A stretch of DNA of 64,000 nt from Liolophura sinensis (taxonomy: Eukaryota; Mollusca; Polyplacophora; Chitonida; Chitonidae). This document shows positions 24,908 through 39,000 of the stretch, piece after piece (positions within the stretch are counted from its first letter, which is position 1; every line of letters begins with the position of its first letter). The translations under genes were made by a program, and so were the position numbers. Below the pieces are notes generated by a model. The model had not been told where the DNA came from and did not search any database. It worked only from the letters and a program-made list of their open reading frames with translations. The stretch spans positions 24,965,265 to 25,029,264 of the forward strand of contig NC_088303.1 in the NCBI RefSeq assembly GCF_032854445.1. Reading direction: 5' to 3'.

Positions 24908-27025
24908 TGATTTCTAGCTCCAATCAGTCCTTCCTTTTCCAACATTTGGGTTTTTCCAACATAGCAGTTCGCCTATTTTATGTTCATCCTTGGGACTAGG
25001 AATTAATGTTACTAAATTTTATGAGCAAGTACTATCTCCTCACTGAAGCATACATGAACAAGTAAGGCACACAAAAGTAATAGCTCCACAGATATAATAA
25101 AAGATTTTAACATGGCTTATGGAGTAAAACCAGAGCAGTGACGACCGTGTAAAAATTGAGATATCATCTTGTCAATTTACCTCATTGACGTTTTAACACC
25201 AGTGTTATAACCATTAGAACAACTTTATTCTGAGCCACCTAAGAACATTTGGCTACGTTTGACTCAGTTGTAATAGTATACATGTTTAGGTCTGCCAAAA
25301 ACAAAACAGGTTAGTTCAAAAAAGGACCAAAAATTGTAGATGTCTTCATGTTATCATGATATTTATTTACAAATGAAAATGCTTCCATGTGTAATATACA
25401 TTTACATGTATTTATCAACAATATACAAAATGACCTTATGTAGAATGTGTTTTGAGAAAAAACATAAGACCACCAACAACTGTAGTGTGAACTTCATGAT
25501 AATATATGTTTATGTGAAAGCCTCGTCAGCAATCAACAAGGAACACAATATCCCATATAACGACGTGGAAACATCACAAGATTTCTCATGCTTGGTTCCA
25601 AAAAAACAAAAGCTACTTGCTGATTGGATAATTTCAGTTATATATATTTATGTATTTGATTGGTATTTTATGCCATACTCAGGAATATTTTACTTACACG
25701 ATGGCAGAATTTTGGTGGGAGGAAACCAGGCAGAACCTAAGGGAATCCCACAACCATTGACAGGTTGCTGACAGGTTGCTGGTAAGGACACCAGGATGAG
25801 CTGGACTTGAACTCACAACAACCACATTGGCGAAAGGCTCCTGGGTCACTGCACTGCGCTGACATGCTAACCACATTTGATTGTGTTTGACAGCATGGGA
25901 AACCAGTCCAATGTTTATAATAAGGACTATTAATACCGGAGATTCAATGGTTTAGCCGCATTACTGACCAGTTATGGTGCTTCTTTAAAATAACAAAACT
26001 GATGTTAACTGATGATGATTTAAATGACAGAACAATCATGAATTTTTGAAAACCATTGCTGAGTTTCAACAAAACCTGGTACACTAAAAAAAAAAAAAAA
26101 AACTTTTTTTTCTACCTTCAATCAGGGGAAACATTCATGTTCCAGGAGCTAACAAGAGATGGTTTTGAACATACCACCTCACTGCCTTGACAGCTGTTAG
26201 CAGAATGAGCCTTAGTGGACCCACACATTTATTTGTGAATGAAGAATTTATCCCGTACATTTCAGTATTGTAGTGCCTGAAGTAAACCACAGAACTTTGG
26301 CAAGTGACTGAGGGACTTTCTCATATGTTACGTACAGATATGCACACCATATTCGTGGAACACATGGTTTTCAATGAATATTACACTGTACAAACAGCCA
26401 CACAAGTGCTGTCACCCAATATCATCAAGACCCCACAAACACTGAGGACGAGGGACTCAAATTCAAATTACAGATTACAAATTCCCTACCCAAGGCAACC
26501 ACACAATTCGGGATGAAAGCGGCATCACCGCAGGATGCAACATGCACATATTCAAGGATGACATACTCGCTGAATGAGTGTCTGTCATGTGGTAGAGTGA
26601 CATTAATTCATTTAAGAATCCCCTTTTCACAATTAATATCTGAGGAGTGGGTCAGTGGCCAATAAAGGCTTTAACCTTGTCTTTGCAACTCCCTGACAGA
26701 CCAGTTGCATCAACAGATAGTGTGCAGCAGCCCTGTAAACCTGAAGTCAGCACAGTCACAGCAGAAGCACTTTACACTCAATGCTGATACAAGACCAGCT
26801 ACATCTCTAACAGGCTTTCATAACCTTTTATGAGGCTATAACCAGTGATGCAAAACTTGCACAATCCTGTCAGCTCACTGGGAGTTGAAGTGATGAGCAT
26901 AATCTTAGCCTGGGACATCTGAGAGCTTGACCGTGAACTGTTCCTCGGCAAACAGCTGCCAGTCATGAAGACTGAAGATAAGCATTGCTACTAGCTAATC
27001 TTCTTCACGTTATTGAAAGTCAGTT
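24908..27025. other. Satellite edge to CDK11 3' side
   Basis: Contains a SINE (25645-25877). A minus-strand AATAAA at 26234-26229 is one possible CDK11 poly(A) signal. No exon seen. Confidence 0.4.
25645..25877 (-). mobile_element. tRNA-derived SINE, near full length
   Basis: Tail 'tgtatttgattggtatttta', body 'ggtgggaggaaaccaggcag', head ending 'gacatgctaaccac'. Confidence 0.85.
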
Positions 27026-30000
27026 TCAAAATTTCAGACTGAAGCCAGGTCCCATAGCTGAGGCCCCTTTCGAAGCTGATCCCATGTGGAATCCTCCCCC
27101 AGCCTTGATAACAGCCTCCTCATCTTGATCACCCTGTTAAAATGGAAGGTAAAACAACATAACACATGATGAACAGATGTAATGTGAAAGTGAACCCAAA
27201 TAACACGCCATGAATAGATGTACTGTGAAAGTGAAACCAAATAACATATGATGAGAAGATGTAATGTGAAAGTGAACCCAAATAACACACCATGAATAGA
27301 TGTACTGTCAAAGTGAAAGTGAAACCAAATAACACATGATGAACAGATGTGATGTGAAAGTGAGAGTGAAACTAAATGACACAGCCTTCATCACATGCAG
27401 GACATAAAACACCTTTGTTAGTTATACATTTGATCCCAATATTTGATTCTCCTATATCTATATTCAAGATCAGTTAAGATTTATGGGCTTAATAGAGGCA
27501 GAAAAATTCCCTTAACTCCTTATGCAATATTGTATTAAACTATTTCCGAAAGATGAGCAAATTTAATACCTGCGGATCATTTTGTGATGAAATAATGTAT
27601 CTGTTGTCACAATTTTCGGACTTTATCAAAGCCACCTAGCTAGAAAAAAACAAATTTAGAAATGTTAACCTCTCGAACAAGATGGCAAAAAGCTACAAAA
27701 GATAAGGTGAATTTGTCTCATCCTAGTGCCAGTATCTTACCAGTAGTTTAGCGTATGCCTTCCCGCCAGATGGAGGTTTAGGAGAACTGACATGTTTACG
27801 TGACTGTTCGCTCTTGGCCGGCCACGTCGGGAACATCGATGGCTCCACCGGCTGAGGTGATTCCTTGAAAAAGGCATGCTTCAGGGCATCATCTGCTGTA
27901 ACCCGCTTCACTGGGTTATACGTAAGAAATCTAGCAAACACAAAAACAGTGCAGTGTTTATCCATGATGTTCCATACCAAGAAAAAACCCCCACAACAAA
28001 CAATCTGAGCTTTCGCATATATATTGCACCGCACATAACAGTTGACATACATGTACATGTAGCAATTTACTGATATTCTGAGGGATTTACTTATTTATTT
28101 GATTGTGTTTTACGCCGTGCTCAAGAATATTTCACTTGTACGATGGCGGCCAGCATTAAGATTGGTGGAAACTGGGTAGAGCCCGGGGGAAACCTACGAC
28201 CTACGGTCTGCAGATTGCTGCCAGACCTTCTCACGTACGGCTGGAGAGGAAGCCAGCATGAGCTGGACTTGAACTCACAGCAACTGCATTGGTCAGAGGC
28301 TCCTGGGTCATTCCATTTTTTTTGATTGAGGATGGAAACCTAGCAAAAAATGACCTGAACCCTCTTCCACACAGCAATTATCGTCCAGCCATACGTTTTC
28401 ATGATACTCACATTTTGAACACAAGATGGACTGGATTGTGTAAATCAAAATTAATTTATATTCGGTAAGCAATCTGCTTATGCTGTAAACTGTAGTATGT
28501 TCAGCAGTAATTTTTTCCTCTGAAAAGCGTCACTTCTTCCGGTCTTGTACTCAAAGCTTTAATGCCACAAAAACACATAAGGCGATACTATAGGTTATAC
28601 ATTTTATAATATCACTACAATGCGTGTCATTTTTGCTGTTACAATCAGTTTAGAATAAGCAATGTGTTTTACAAACTACTAGATCAACATTTTTTGATCA
28701 AATCAAGTTCATTAAAAGTTTTGATGTAGAGCTGTCTAAAAAAGGGGAGACAAAAAAATGCACTGAGTGCTACATGTACATGCTTATCAACTTTGTCTAC
28801 CTTTACCACAACATTTACCACATGCTGCTTCTATTACACGTATCTCTTCTCCTGTTTTCAAACAACTAATGAAGAAAAGAACATATGGAAAGTGCACCAC
28901 ATGCTGGAGTCACAATACTCCATTTATTTATTTACTTGAATGGTGTTTTACTCAGGACTATTTTACTTATACGACGGCGGCCAGCAATATGGTGGAATGA
29001 TACAGGGCAGAGCCTGGGAGAAACTCCTGCCTCTCCACAGGTTGGTGCCCACATACGGCAGGAGAGAAACAATTCTGCCAGGTAACTAAGACACAATCAA
29101 GCTATTGTTATGTACTAATATATCAACCCTTTTTTTTGTCGTACACCCTATTATTTCTATGTGATGTTCATGAACTGGAAGATTTTTCAGGGCCTTACTT
29201 GTTCATGAGTTCAAACCCAGCATCAGTGAGGTAACTTCCAAAACGTTGTCGCAGTGTATTATATGGGTACTCCGCAAAAGTGCACTTCTTCATTGCTGAC
29301 AAATCGCCCACGCCAGGCCAGATTTTCTCGTTTGGAGTTCCAAGATCCTGAAAGAGCACATGTGACACCATTATTATTCAGTTTAATGGTAAAGAACACA
29401 CTAACATGAAGTGTATATCAGTGGAAACACCACTAAAAATTGTCCAGAAAAATAGTTTGACACATTTTTTTAGAATTTTTCCAACCGAGTAAAATGCCTT
29501 GAAAACTTCTGATTTTGCGGTGATCTGTTGAGACCTAGAGGATACCGGTGAAGTCACATCCATATTTTAGTTCGTCTCAAGGTAAATTTGGTGAATGTGC
29601 TCACACTTTTGTATGTTTGTGCATTTTGATTGATTACTGTAAATCTGGCTGTGTATGTGTCAAGTGTCAAAAACCTGATGAGACGTCACTAGTCCAACAA
29701 TAATCAGAAAAGTCAGGAAAGTTTCAAATGCTATTTACTGGGTCAAAAAAATAAATCAAACTACTCTCCTGATACAGTGTTCGTTAGACATTAATCTGAC
29801 ATATACTTCACGTTAGTGTTGTCTTTGCTTTTAAATACAATCTGCTAAACTTAGTCCGCAGATTTCTCCACAACTTGTTAATAAAGATTTCTAGCCCTTA
29901 CATTATTCTTTCTCATTGGAAAATGTATAGCCCAGTGATCACTTTCATAAGGAGTTAAAAGTTAAGACATTAACAAAACTTTATTAATGGTTTAATACAC

Positions 30001-33000
30001 ATAAACCTTATCAAAGGGACAAGAATATTGAGTTCAACTTAATATTATAAATGTATCAGAATTTTGCAAATTACAACTTCTGTCCCACAGACTTTTACTA
30101 ATTGCCCCCATGTACAAAACCATGGAAAATGTCATCATTATCATCTGATTACAAGAGACAAATGAAAATTCAGACATGGGAATGAAACTTGAAATAATTC
30201 TTTGTTGGGCGTAACTGGACCCTATCCAAAAAAATATTTCCTACCGGATGGGAATTTACTTCTGTTATGGCTAATGAAATAATAGCCATTTGATAGAAAT
30301 TAAAACTGAAAGAAAAATTACAATATTTTTTTCTGTCAATATCCTTATGACAGCCTGATACCTTCAGGAATTCCCAAATCTTACCTTAAATATCTTGTTG
30401 ATTTGATCGATCTCAGATTTACCTGGCCAAAGGGCTTTCATTGTGAGAAACTCCGCAAATATACATCCGACTGACCACAGGTCAATAGCTGTGGAGTACT
30501 CCTACAATACACAAATAATGTGAGAAACTTCAAACATGCATCCCACAAACCATAGCTCAAATGTCCTGGAATACTCTTAATGTGAAAAAATAAATGAACA
30601 TGTTGGCATGGACTTTTTTTATGAGAAAAAAGGTAACAAAACTGCTATACTGGTCTGTTTCTTATATTCAAAGCTTTCAAGGGTCTTTACCTTCAGTAAG
30701 GTAACGTACTGTAAAGATGACAAACTTCCTCAGTGATGAAGGAAAACATAAAAGATAGGCCAACCATGGGTGTATCTCCTCACCTTAGCTCCCAGGAGCA
30801 GCTCTGGTGCGCGATACCACAGTGTGACGACAATAGGGGTGTACTGTTTAAGGGGCGATCCATACTCCCGAGCCAGACCAAAGTCACCCACCTGTCAGAG
30901 AACAGTGTACAGTTCTTACTGTTACTCATCAGTTATTCAACTTCATTTCGAAACACAAAATTGTGATTTTAACTTGACTGGCCACAACATACAATTTGTA
31001 ATGTGTTGAGACATGGGAAGCAACTCATCAGTTATTTCCCTTTATTCTAAACACCAAGCAGTGATTCAAGCTAAAATGGCAAAAGAACACATATTGAGAA
31101 GTGTTGAGATATGGGAAGCAACAAATCAGTTATTCCCCTTTATTTCACACACAAAACAGTGATTCTCATTAAGACTGGCAACAGCATACATATTGTGGTG
31201 TTGAGATGTGGGAACAAGTCATCGAAGGGTTACAACATACCTTCAGTATGCCTTTATGGCTGAGCAAAAGATTAGACGTCTTGAGGTCCCTGTGGAGGAT
31301 CCAGTTGTCATGTAGATGAGAAACTGCCCTTAGCAACTGAATCATGAGTGTCTTCACTTCACCTGAAATTGTCAAAATAAACAAAGTGGAAAAGTTAATG
31401 CTAAATAAATCTGTATATTAAAGACAGAAAACAAAGGGCTCATCAAACAGTGAATAAAGGCATTTCAGTTTCAGGGAATTTGCAAAAATTACCTTTATTC
31501 ACAAATTTTTATAGCATAGGTGTTTTACAGATGGCTGAGTGCTTAGCCACATATCCAGGTTATTACTTCTTGTACATTATTTTAGTATGGGGTTATGGAT
31601 GGAAGAACCTGTTTACTTGCTAACTTAAGTCACAATACCATGTTTCAGGCTGACCAACTAGCACCAAGAACAAACTGACTTTAACACAGGTGTAGGCTGA
31701 TCGGTTGTTTCTTTTGGTTGGAGAGTTAGAGAGCTAAGTCTCTGGTAAAGCTATTCCAGCCTCATCATATTTTCATAAGAGGGAAGGAAGAAAGGTGGGT
31801 GACAATGTTTGGATCTTCACACATCATGAGTTTCATGAATGGCACTTAGTGTTAAGTAGCCCTTCAGCCCTTAGCTAAGTGCACTTCATATCTCTATAAC
31901 ATACCTGGGGCCCATTAAACAAAGCCATTTCTGACCTAAGTCAAAACTTAGTTTTTGGTACTGGAATTGTCTTCAGATAACATTTCTATAGTGTACTTCA
32001 CTGGCCACCAAAATAACCTTCAAAATTGTATTTCAAATTCAGAAAGGCTTTGTGAAATCGGCCCATAGCAATGATAGATAAGTAAACTTCATAAAACCCT
32101 AGAGGCCACCTTTGGTTTGTGACGAAACCTCTTTCATTGAAAAAAAAAAACAAAATAAAAAAAACTTACCCATGAGAAACGGCTGCTTCATGGTCTCCAT
32201 GAGACTCTTGAGGTCATGCTCCACATAGTCCATGACAATGTAGATCTTGTCCATGTTGCTCCCCACCACAATCTCCTGCAGGAAAACACAGAGACGTCAA
32301 CAGACAGCAAACAGTGAAGCTTGAGTACCACTACCATAGACACATGGATTGGATTCATGTACTTCTTCTCCACATATACATGATTATCATGAATTTGTTT
32401 AATTCATCTTATTTGTCAATTGTGTACACTCTAGAAAGATTACATTACTTGAACAGTACTCTTTTTTTTTAAACACCCCATTGCCAGAATACATTGATAC
32501 CCTTGCAGATGTAAATACAAATTTCAGTTATGAACAGTAATTTGGATTTCACCTGTAAACATCCGTACTCACCCGCACAGTCACAATGTTTACATGCTGA
32601 GCCTTCAGCAAGGTGTTAATCTCTCGTAATGATGTGATTGGAAAGCCCTCTTTTTCTTTTTCCATCTTCAATCTTTTCAAAGCAACAATTTCATCTGTGT
32701 AAATGGTGGAAAAAATTGCAGGCCATGAAATTTATTCAGAATACAAAGTTTATCAGTTTTGTGATGAATATAAAATAGCTATATGTAGTATTTTACCCAG
32801 GCATCCATTACGTGTATGGTTGCTGGCTGTACACAGAGGATCTTTCATGTCCACTAATTATTACAACCATCACTTACTTAAACTGTGACTCTATTACGAT
32901 CTCACTTAGCATGTACTTACAAGAGCTGTGTTTGTTTAATAAGACACCAAATATGACACCCTGTCGAACCACAATGTGCTGACACCAGAAATAGCAACCT

Positions 33001-36000
33001 GTCCAGTTACTGTGAACTGACACCAGACATAGCAACCTGTCCAGTCAGAGGGTACTGACACTAGATAGGACACCAGTCAGAGGGTACTGTCACCAGATAT
33101 GACACCCTGTTTGGTTACAGTGTACTAACAGCTGGCTGGCCTGTCCTTAAGTTTGAGGTCAGTTGATGTTCAAGTAGTCATCACTAACCTGTTTTTTTAT
33201 CCCTGGCCCTATATACCACTCCATAGGTGCCCTCCTCAATACGGTTCAGACAGTGAAACTCTTCTACACTCCGGCAGCCCTGGATGGCTGGCAGGTACGG
33301 AGGCAGGACTGGCTTGAGCAGGACAGGAGATTCTGGGGGCGTGTCTTCTAGGTAGGTCGGCTGATTAGAGTCGCTTTGCTCAGGTGTACCTTCCGATCCA
33401 CTCCCAACCTCAGATTCTGATTGGTCATCAAATTTGGACCGCATTTTTTCTGTGAATTCAAAGCATTACAAACATAGGCAAAAAGTCCTACATTCATTAC
33501 ATAAACTAAAATAAGATGGTGTGAAATTAATTTTGCTGATATTACTTGACTTCTTGCCTAGTATTAACTGCAATTACATGTACTTGACTTCTTGCACAAT
33601 ATTAATTGCAATTATATGTATTTGACTTCTTGCCTAGTATTAACTGCAATTACATGTACTTGACTTCTTGCGCAGTATTAATTGCAATTACATATACTTG
33701 ACTTCTTGCACAATATTAATTGTAATTATATGTATTTGACTTCTTGCCTAGTATTAACTGCAATTACATGTACTCGACTTCTTGCACAATATCAATTGTG
33801 TTTAAATACTTAAACATGTTTAAAGCAAGTGACCTTGATATAATAACAACCTAGTTTAGTGAAGAATTGGGCATTCTAAAGAGAAAATAATATTTACACC
33901 CTGAATTGAAATATATTCCACATCTGAACTTTCTAACTCATGTAGTATGAACACATCCTCCGATGCATCATTTTTAAAGTTATTGCCACTTAAACCAGAA
34001 ATTTAATCAAAATGACCATAGTCTGAACAGGCTTCTGCTTGACCACGTGCTACAAACAATACGTACCTGCAGATCTGTTATGTGAGTGCTCCGGTTCATC
34101 GTGGCTGTGATGAGATCCGTGAGAACTGCTAGCACTGGACTCCGAGCCACTCGCTACAACAACACAAACGTACATGTAAGGACATTAATAGTTTAAAAGG
34201 TATTTATGTCTTTGCTTGACTAGTGTTTCAGGCTTCACCTAAGAGTATTTTCGTTATACAATGATTGAATGAAGTTCAGGGTGGAAGAAAGCACTCATAA
34301 CCCATCTGGGAATGTTTAAACTAACTCACCTCTGAATAATTCGTGCGATTCTTCACCAACAAATTACCCTGCTGTACAAACTTTACTAGTAGCAGTTGGT
34401 GAAAAAACATGTGAAGTTATATGTAAATTACTGCCAGCCAATCAGTGATGATCCTGTATCCCTTTATCGGAAATGATTACACTTTACGATCCCCCAGGCT
34501 CAGCTTGGCTTCTTCCTGCCATTGTTGGCAGCCCACGTGTAAGTGAATATTCTCAAGTAAATCAAATAAATAAATACACGTTATGAAATATCTTACTAAT
34601 ATTATCCTGAAAAAGCATAAAAAAAAATCACACCTATGCCACTTTAATACTCAAAGTTACTTCCTACATTCAAGTACCTGAATATGAAGGTGACTCCGAC
34701 TTAATGCTACCCTCATTTGGAGAATGTTCTGGTGAATGTCGTGAAGAATGGCGTGGGGAATGTTGTGGCGAGTTAGGTGGAGAATGTTGTGGCGAAACAT
34801 GTGGAGAGTCATCTTCATGGGCGTCACTTTCTACATCGTGATCATCCATATCCTCTAGACCCTCATCTAACAATATGACATCCTCATCTGAATGGTGCTC
34901 CTCTCTTGTGTCTGCAGGGGGCTCCGGAGGAGTGTGGGGACCACGGGGCATGCCAACTGAAACATACAGCATAAATAATGTATGTCCTAAACATTCACAC
35001 AAAAAAAGTGAATTTTTAGTGGCAAAAAAATGGACATAAAATATTACTTATAATAATGAAACATATTATTTTCTAGCAGGACATCAATCTATCATCCATG
35101 CAAAGCATAAAATACCTCATAAGATCTAAGCTCTTAGAGTCAAGCAAACTGAGTAACACAGTCATTGACTACATTTTAGGTGAAATGCCGAGGTTCAGTT
35201 AACTTTGATAGTATTAATTATCATGCAAAACATGGTCTACTTTTTGATGACTGACAAACAAGAATAATCATAGTCTAGCAAATCAGTCTAAGATAACACT
35301 CAATTCTCCACACCCTACCACCTCAACCCCTGGAAAGGCTTCACAATAACAAAACAGTTCACTGTTTGGTTTAAAGTGTTTCACAATAGTCATGTAATAA
35401 TCAACTGCTCATCGCTGACTCAGAATTCACCTCTCACACAAAACTGCTTACCATCTCTTGGGGACCTGTATTTTACTGCTCGCTCTTCTCGCCTGTATTC
35501 ATCTCTCCTTCTCCTCTCGCGACTGCGACTTCGTTCTCTTCTGCTGCCTGTGTCCACAACACGCTGCCGCCGAGAATCTGTCTCTGCAACATACACACAT
35601 CCACTTTACTCAAGTACTCTTTGCAAAAATTCTAATAACACCAAACTGGGCAAGAAAAACAACCTTTTTTAGTTTTAAGCTTGAAGTCTAAACTTAAGTC
35701 AAACACATGAGGATGTTCATTTCCTTAATTTTATTTACTGTAATTATGTAAGTGCTCATTTAAAGACAATTCATTGCCCTGATACTGTTGGCTGCTGTCA
35801 TATAAGTGAAACACTCTTGACTACGGTGTAAAATACCACTTGAATTAATAAATAAATTGCCCTGATATCCATACCCCTGGTGGGTGCCAGCCTGTCATCA
35901 TCTTTCCTTTTCCTTGAGCCACGATCTGGGGGCTTTACCCTATCATCACGAACACGTCTCTCACGCTGACGTTCACGCTCAATTCGTTCTAGTCTCTCTC

Positions 36001-39000
36001 TGCAAAGAAGCAGGAAAGTAGACAGATACTGATGAAAACTTACAGCTTCCCCTTATCCTTTTAACACATAAACGCAATATATTCAAAGAAAAGTCTGTCT
36101 ACACACATTCTACTTTACTGTTAATGTGTATATATTATATACTGTGTATCCAAGCTTGGGGTTTTACATTGTACTTAACACCTTTTCAGTGATTAACATA
36201 TTATGTCAATTCGCCGCATGACAGATTTTTGTCATGAGTTAACAGAAGGCATATGTTCTTTGTTTTTTTTTAACGCAAATTGTTTTGATTATGAGAAGAG
36301 ATCTTTCAGAAAAAGGCACTGTTTGATAATCATACTGGATTTATCTCATCATGAAAGAACTGTATATGTCACAATAACATGTTGTTAGCAGACGCTCACC
36401 TTTCCTTCCTGGACTCCTCTCGTTTTCGGCTCTCCTCCTCTAGCCTCACTTTCCGGTCTTTCTCCTTCTCCCTGAACACCTCTCGCTCAACACGAGGCCT
36501 TGGTCGTTTTTCCCTTGATCTGTCTCTCTCGATGGGGCCCAGTCCTGCAGGCACGATATGACAAACTTTGAGTGTAATGAGTAGTAACTATGATGTAATC
36601 AGTTCAATTCTGTCACTTAACCTCTGACATTTCATCTGATCTCATAACCCAGGAGCCTCATGACAAATGTGGTCCTTGTGAGTTTGTTCATGGTTGGATG
36701 TGGAAAGGTCCATGACAGCAACCTGCAGATGTCGTAGGTTTCCTGGGCCTGGTTGTTCAAAACCGGTATAAGACTTAATGCCAGATTTAACTTTGAGCCA
36801 AGTCTTCAATTCTGTACTTAGCCTTAAAAAAATTCTGTGACATTTTATTAAATCTGAACTAAAACTGCTGTTGCTGTTATACTTTGGCTTCGGAGGAATT
36901 TAAATATAAAATGTGACTTTAATACCAGTATTGGCTAATACACTTTCAAACAGCTGGGCCCTGTTTCTTCCCACCACAATGCTGTCCATTCCATAAATAA
37001 ATGAATTTAATACAACATTGAGAACAACTGAGTTTTTCTCCCTGTCATGCATGTGCTCATAATAGCAGTATTACTCAGAGGCTTATATGAAATTGTGCTT
37101 ATTATACACAAATGAAATCAGGAACTGTAAGCTCCATGTAGTGCATGTTATGGCCCAGGTAAAGAACAAACTCAGGGCTTACATGTACCATTCAGACATG
37201 TGACAGAGATTAATGACTAGTACACATAGTGGGCCACCACAGCAGTCATTATGGCTAAAGACCACACTTTCTTCCATCATATTTTCAACTACAATTGCAA
37301 TGCACTTAGTTATTTCATGGCACAAAATTATCCCCTGTCAGCTGAATAATCACATGCAGCTACATGTATGAGCGTGTAGAATGAAGAGAAAATGGTGTAG
37401 AATGCAGCAGACAAGATGGACCATAGTGTGACCACTCTGTTATGAAATCACATGGATATTAACACAGCATTTTCCTTCAGAAATCTTGTGAAATACATTG
37501 TTGTCAAAACAGTACTCAAAGGTATTCTGTAGTTTGGCCAAAGCCACTTCCACAAGCATGACAAGAACAAATGGATACAAACACAAACCAGACGTTGCTA
37601 TCGAATTTCCATTTATTACATAGCTCCCACACTGGTAGTAAATATAATATATACTAGTATACATTATATTATATATGGCCCAGGGGGTTAGCACGCCAGC
37701 ACGGCACAAGGACCAAGGAGCCTCTCACCAATGTCACCCCTGTGAGTTCAAGTCCAGCTCATGCTGGCTTCCCCTCTGGCCGTACGTGGGAAGGTCTGCC
37801 AACAACCTGCAGATAGTTGTGAGTTTTCTCCCAGGCTCTGCGCAGTTTCCTCCTACCATAATGCTGGCCGTCATCGTATAAGTGAAATATTCTTGAATAT
37901 GGTGTGAAACACCAATCAAATAAATAAATAAATACATGTACTACACTGTACATACCTGTCTTTCACTCTTCACGTTCCCGCTCGCTCCTGTGTCTCTCTC
38001 TTGGTTTGTCTTTCTGCTTATCCTTCCGTTTACGTTTGTGTGATCGTTCTTTCCTAATGGCTGAGTTCTGTGGAGGTTTAATCTCTAGTTCATCGGCATC
38101 CTCGATATTCTCTAACCTGTAAAAGACAGAACACCATGTGAACAATAAAATACCATGTCAGTCACCATATAGCATCAACAACAACACTGTGTTACCCACA
38201 ATAGTTGGCAAGACATAATGTCAACTTAGAAAGCCCAGCAATCAATTAATAATCAATTTAATTATGGTAATTAATGTTTTCAATCACACAAATATTTCAC
38301 ATATGGGATGCCAGTTAGTTTGATTGGTAAAGGACAAAATGACACACCTCCAGCATGAGGCAGTAGCTGAACCAAAGCACAAACCTTCACTGACCCTGAG
38401 CTAAGGCAGCTTAGATCACTCAGTCCATCAGTAGACTGAAGTACGCACACAATTTCAAATAACAATACTGCTATTACGACAACTTTGTCATAGGGATTTG
38501 CAATCTAAACTGTTTGGTTACGTTAGATGTGTCTTTGACAAACACCGGTCAGGCAATGAATGTCTACATGAAATGTACTGGTCAACTACATACTCCTGTG
38601 TAGATGGTATTAAATTTTGTACAGGCCGACGGCGCTGTTAGCAGCTCCCGTAAAATCGTGTCTTTTAGCAGCATCAGCGTGTGAGACTGAAAGCCCTCAC
38701 ATTGTCTAGTCCAAACCTGCATAAAGTTGTGAGAGTTCTGAAATGCTGACTCAGCTTATTATGGGTGATTAAGTGCCTGAAACAAACTTGTTAACCACAT
38801 CATCACACTTCTCAGTAATAAATGTAAACAGCTATCTCGGCTACATGAAATGTTTGAGGGATCACACAGTATCAGTACTTCTAAACATATGGCATGATGT
38901 TGCCCAAGTATTGTAATGGAGATTACCTGTCATCCAGTTCCTCAACTTCCTCTATTGCCTCTGGGGAGTGGACAGATAAGGACAGCTGACTTTCATTATC

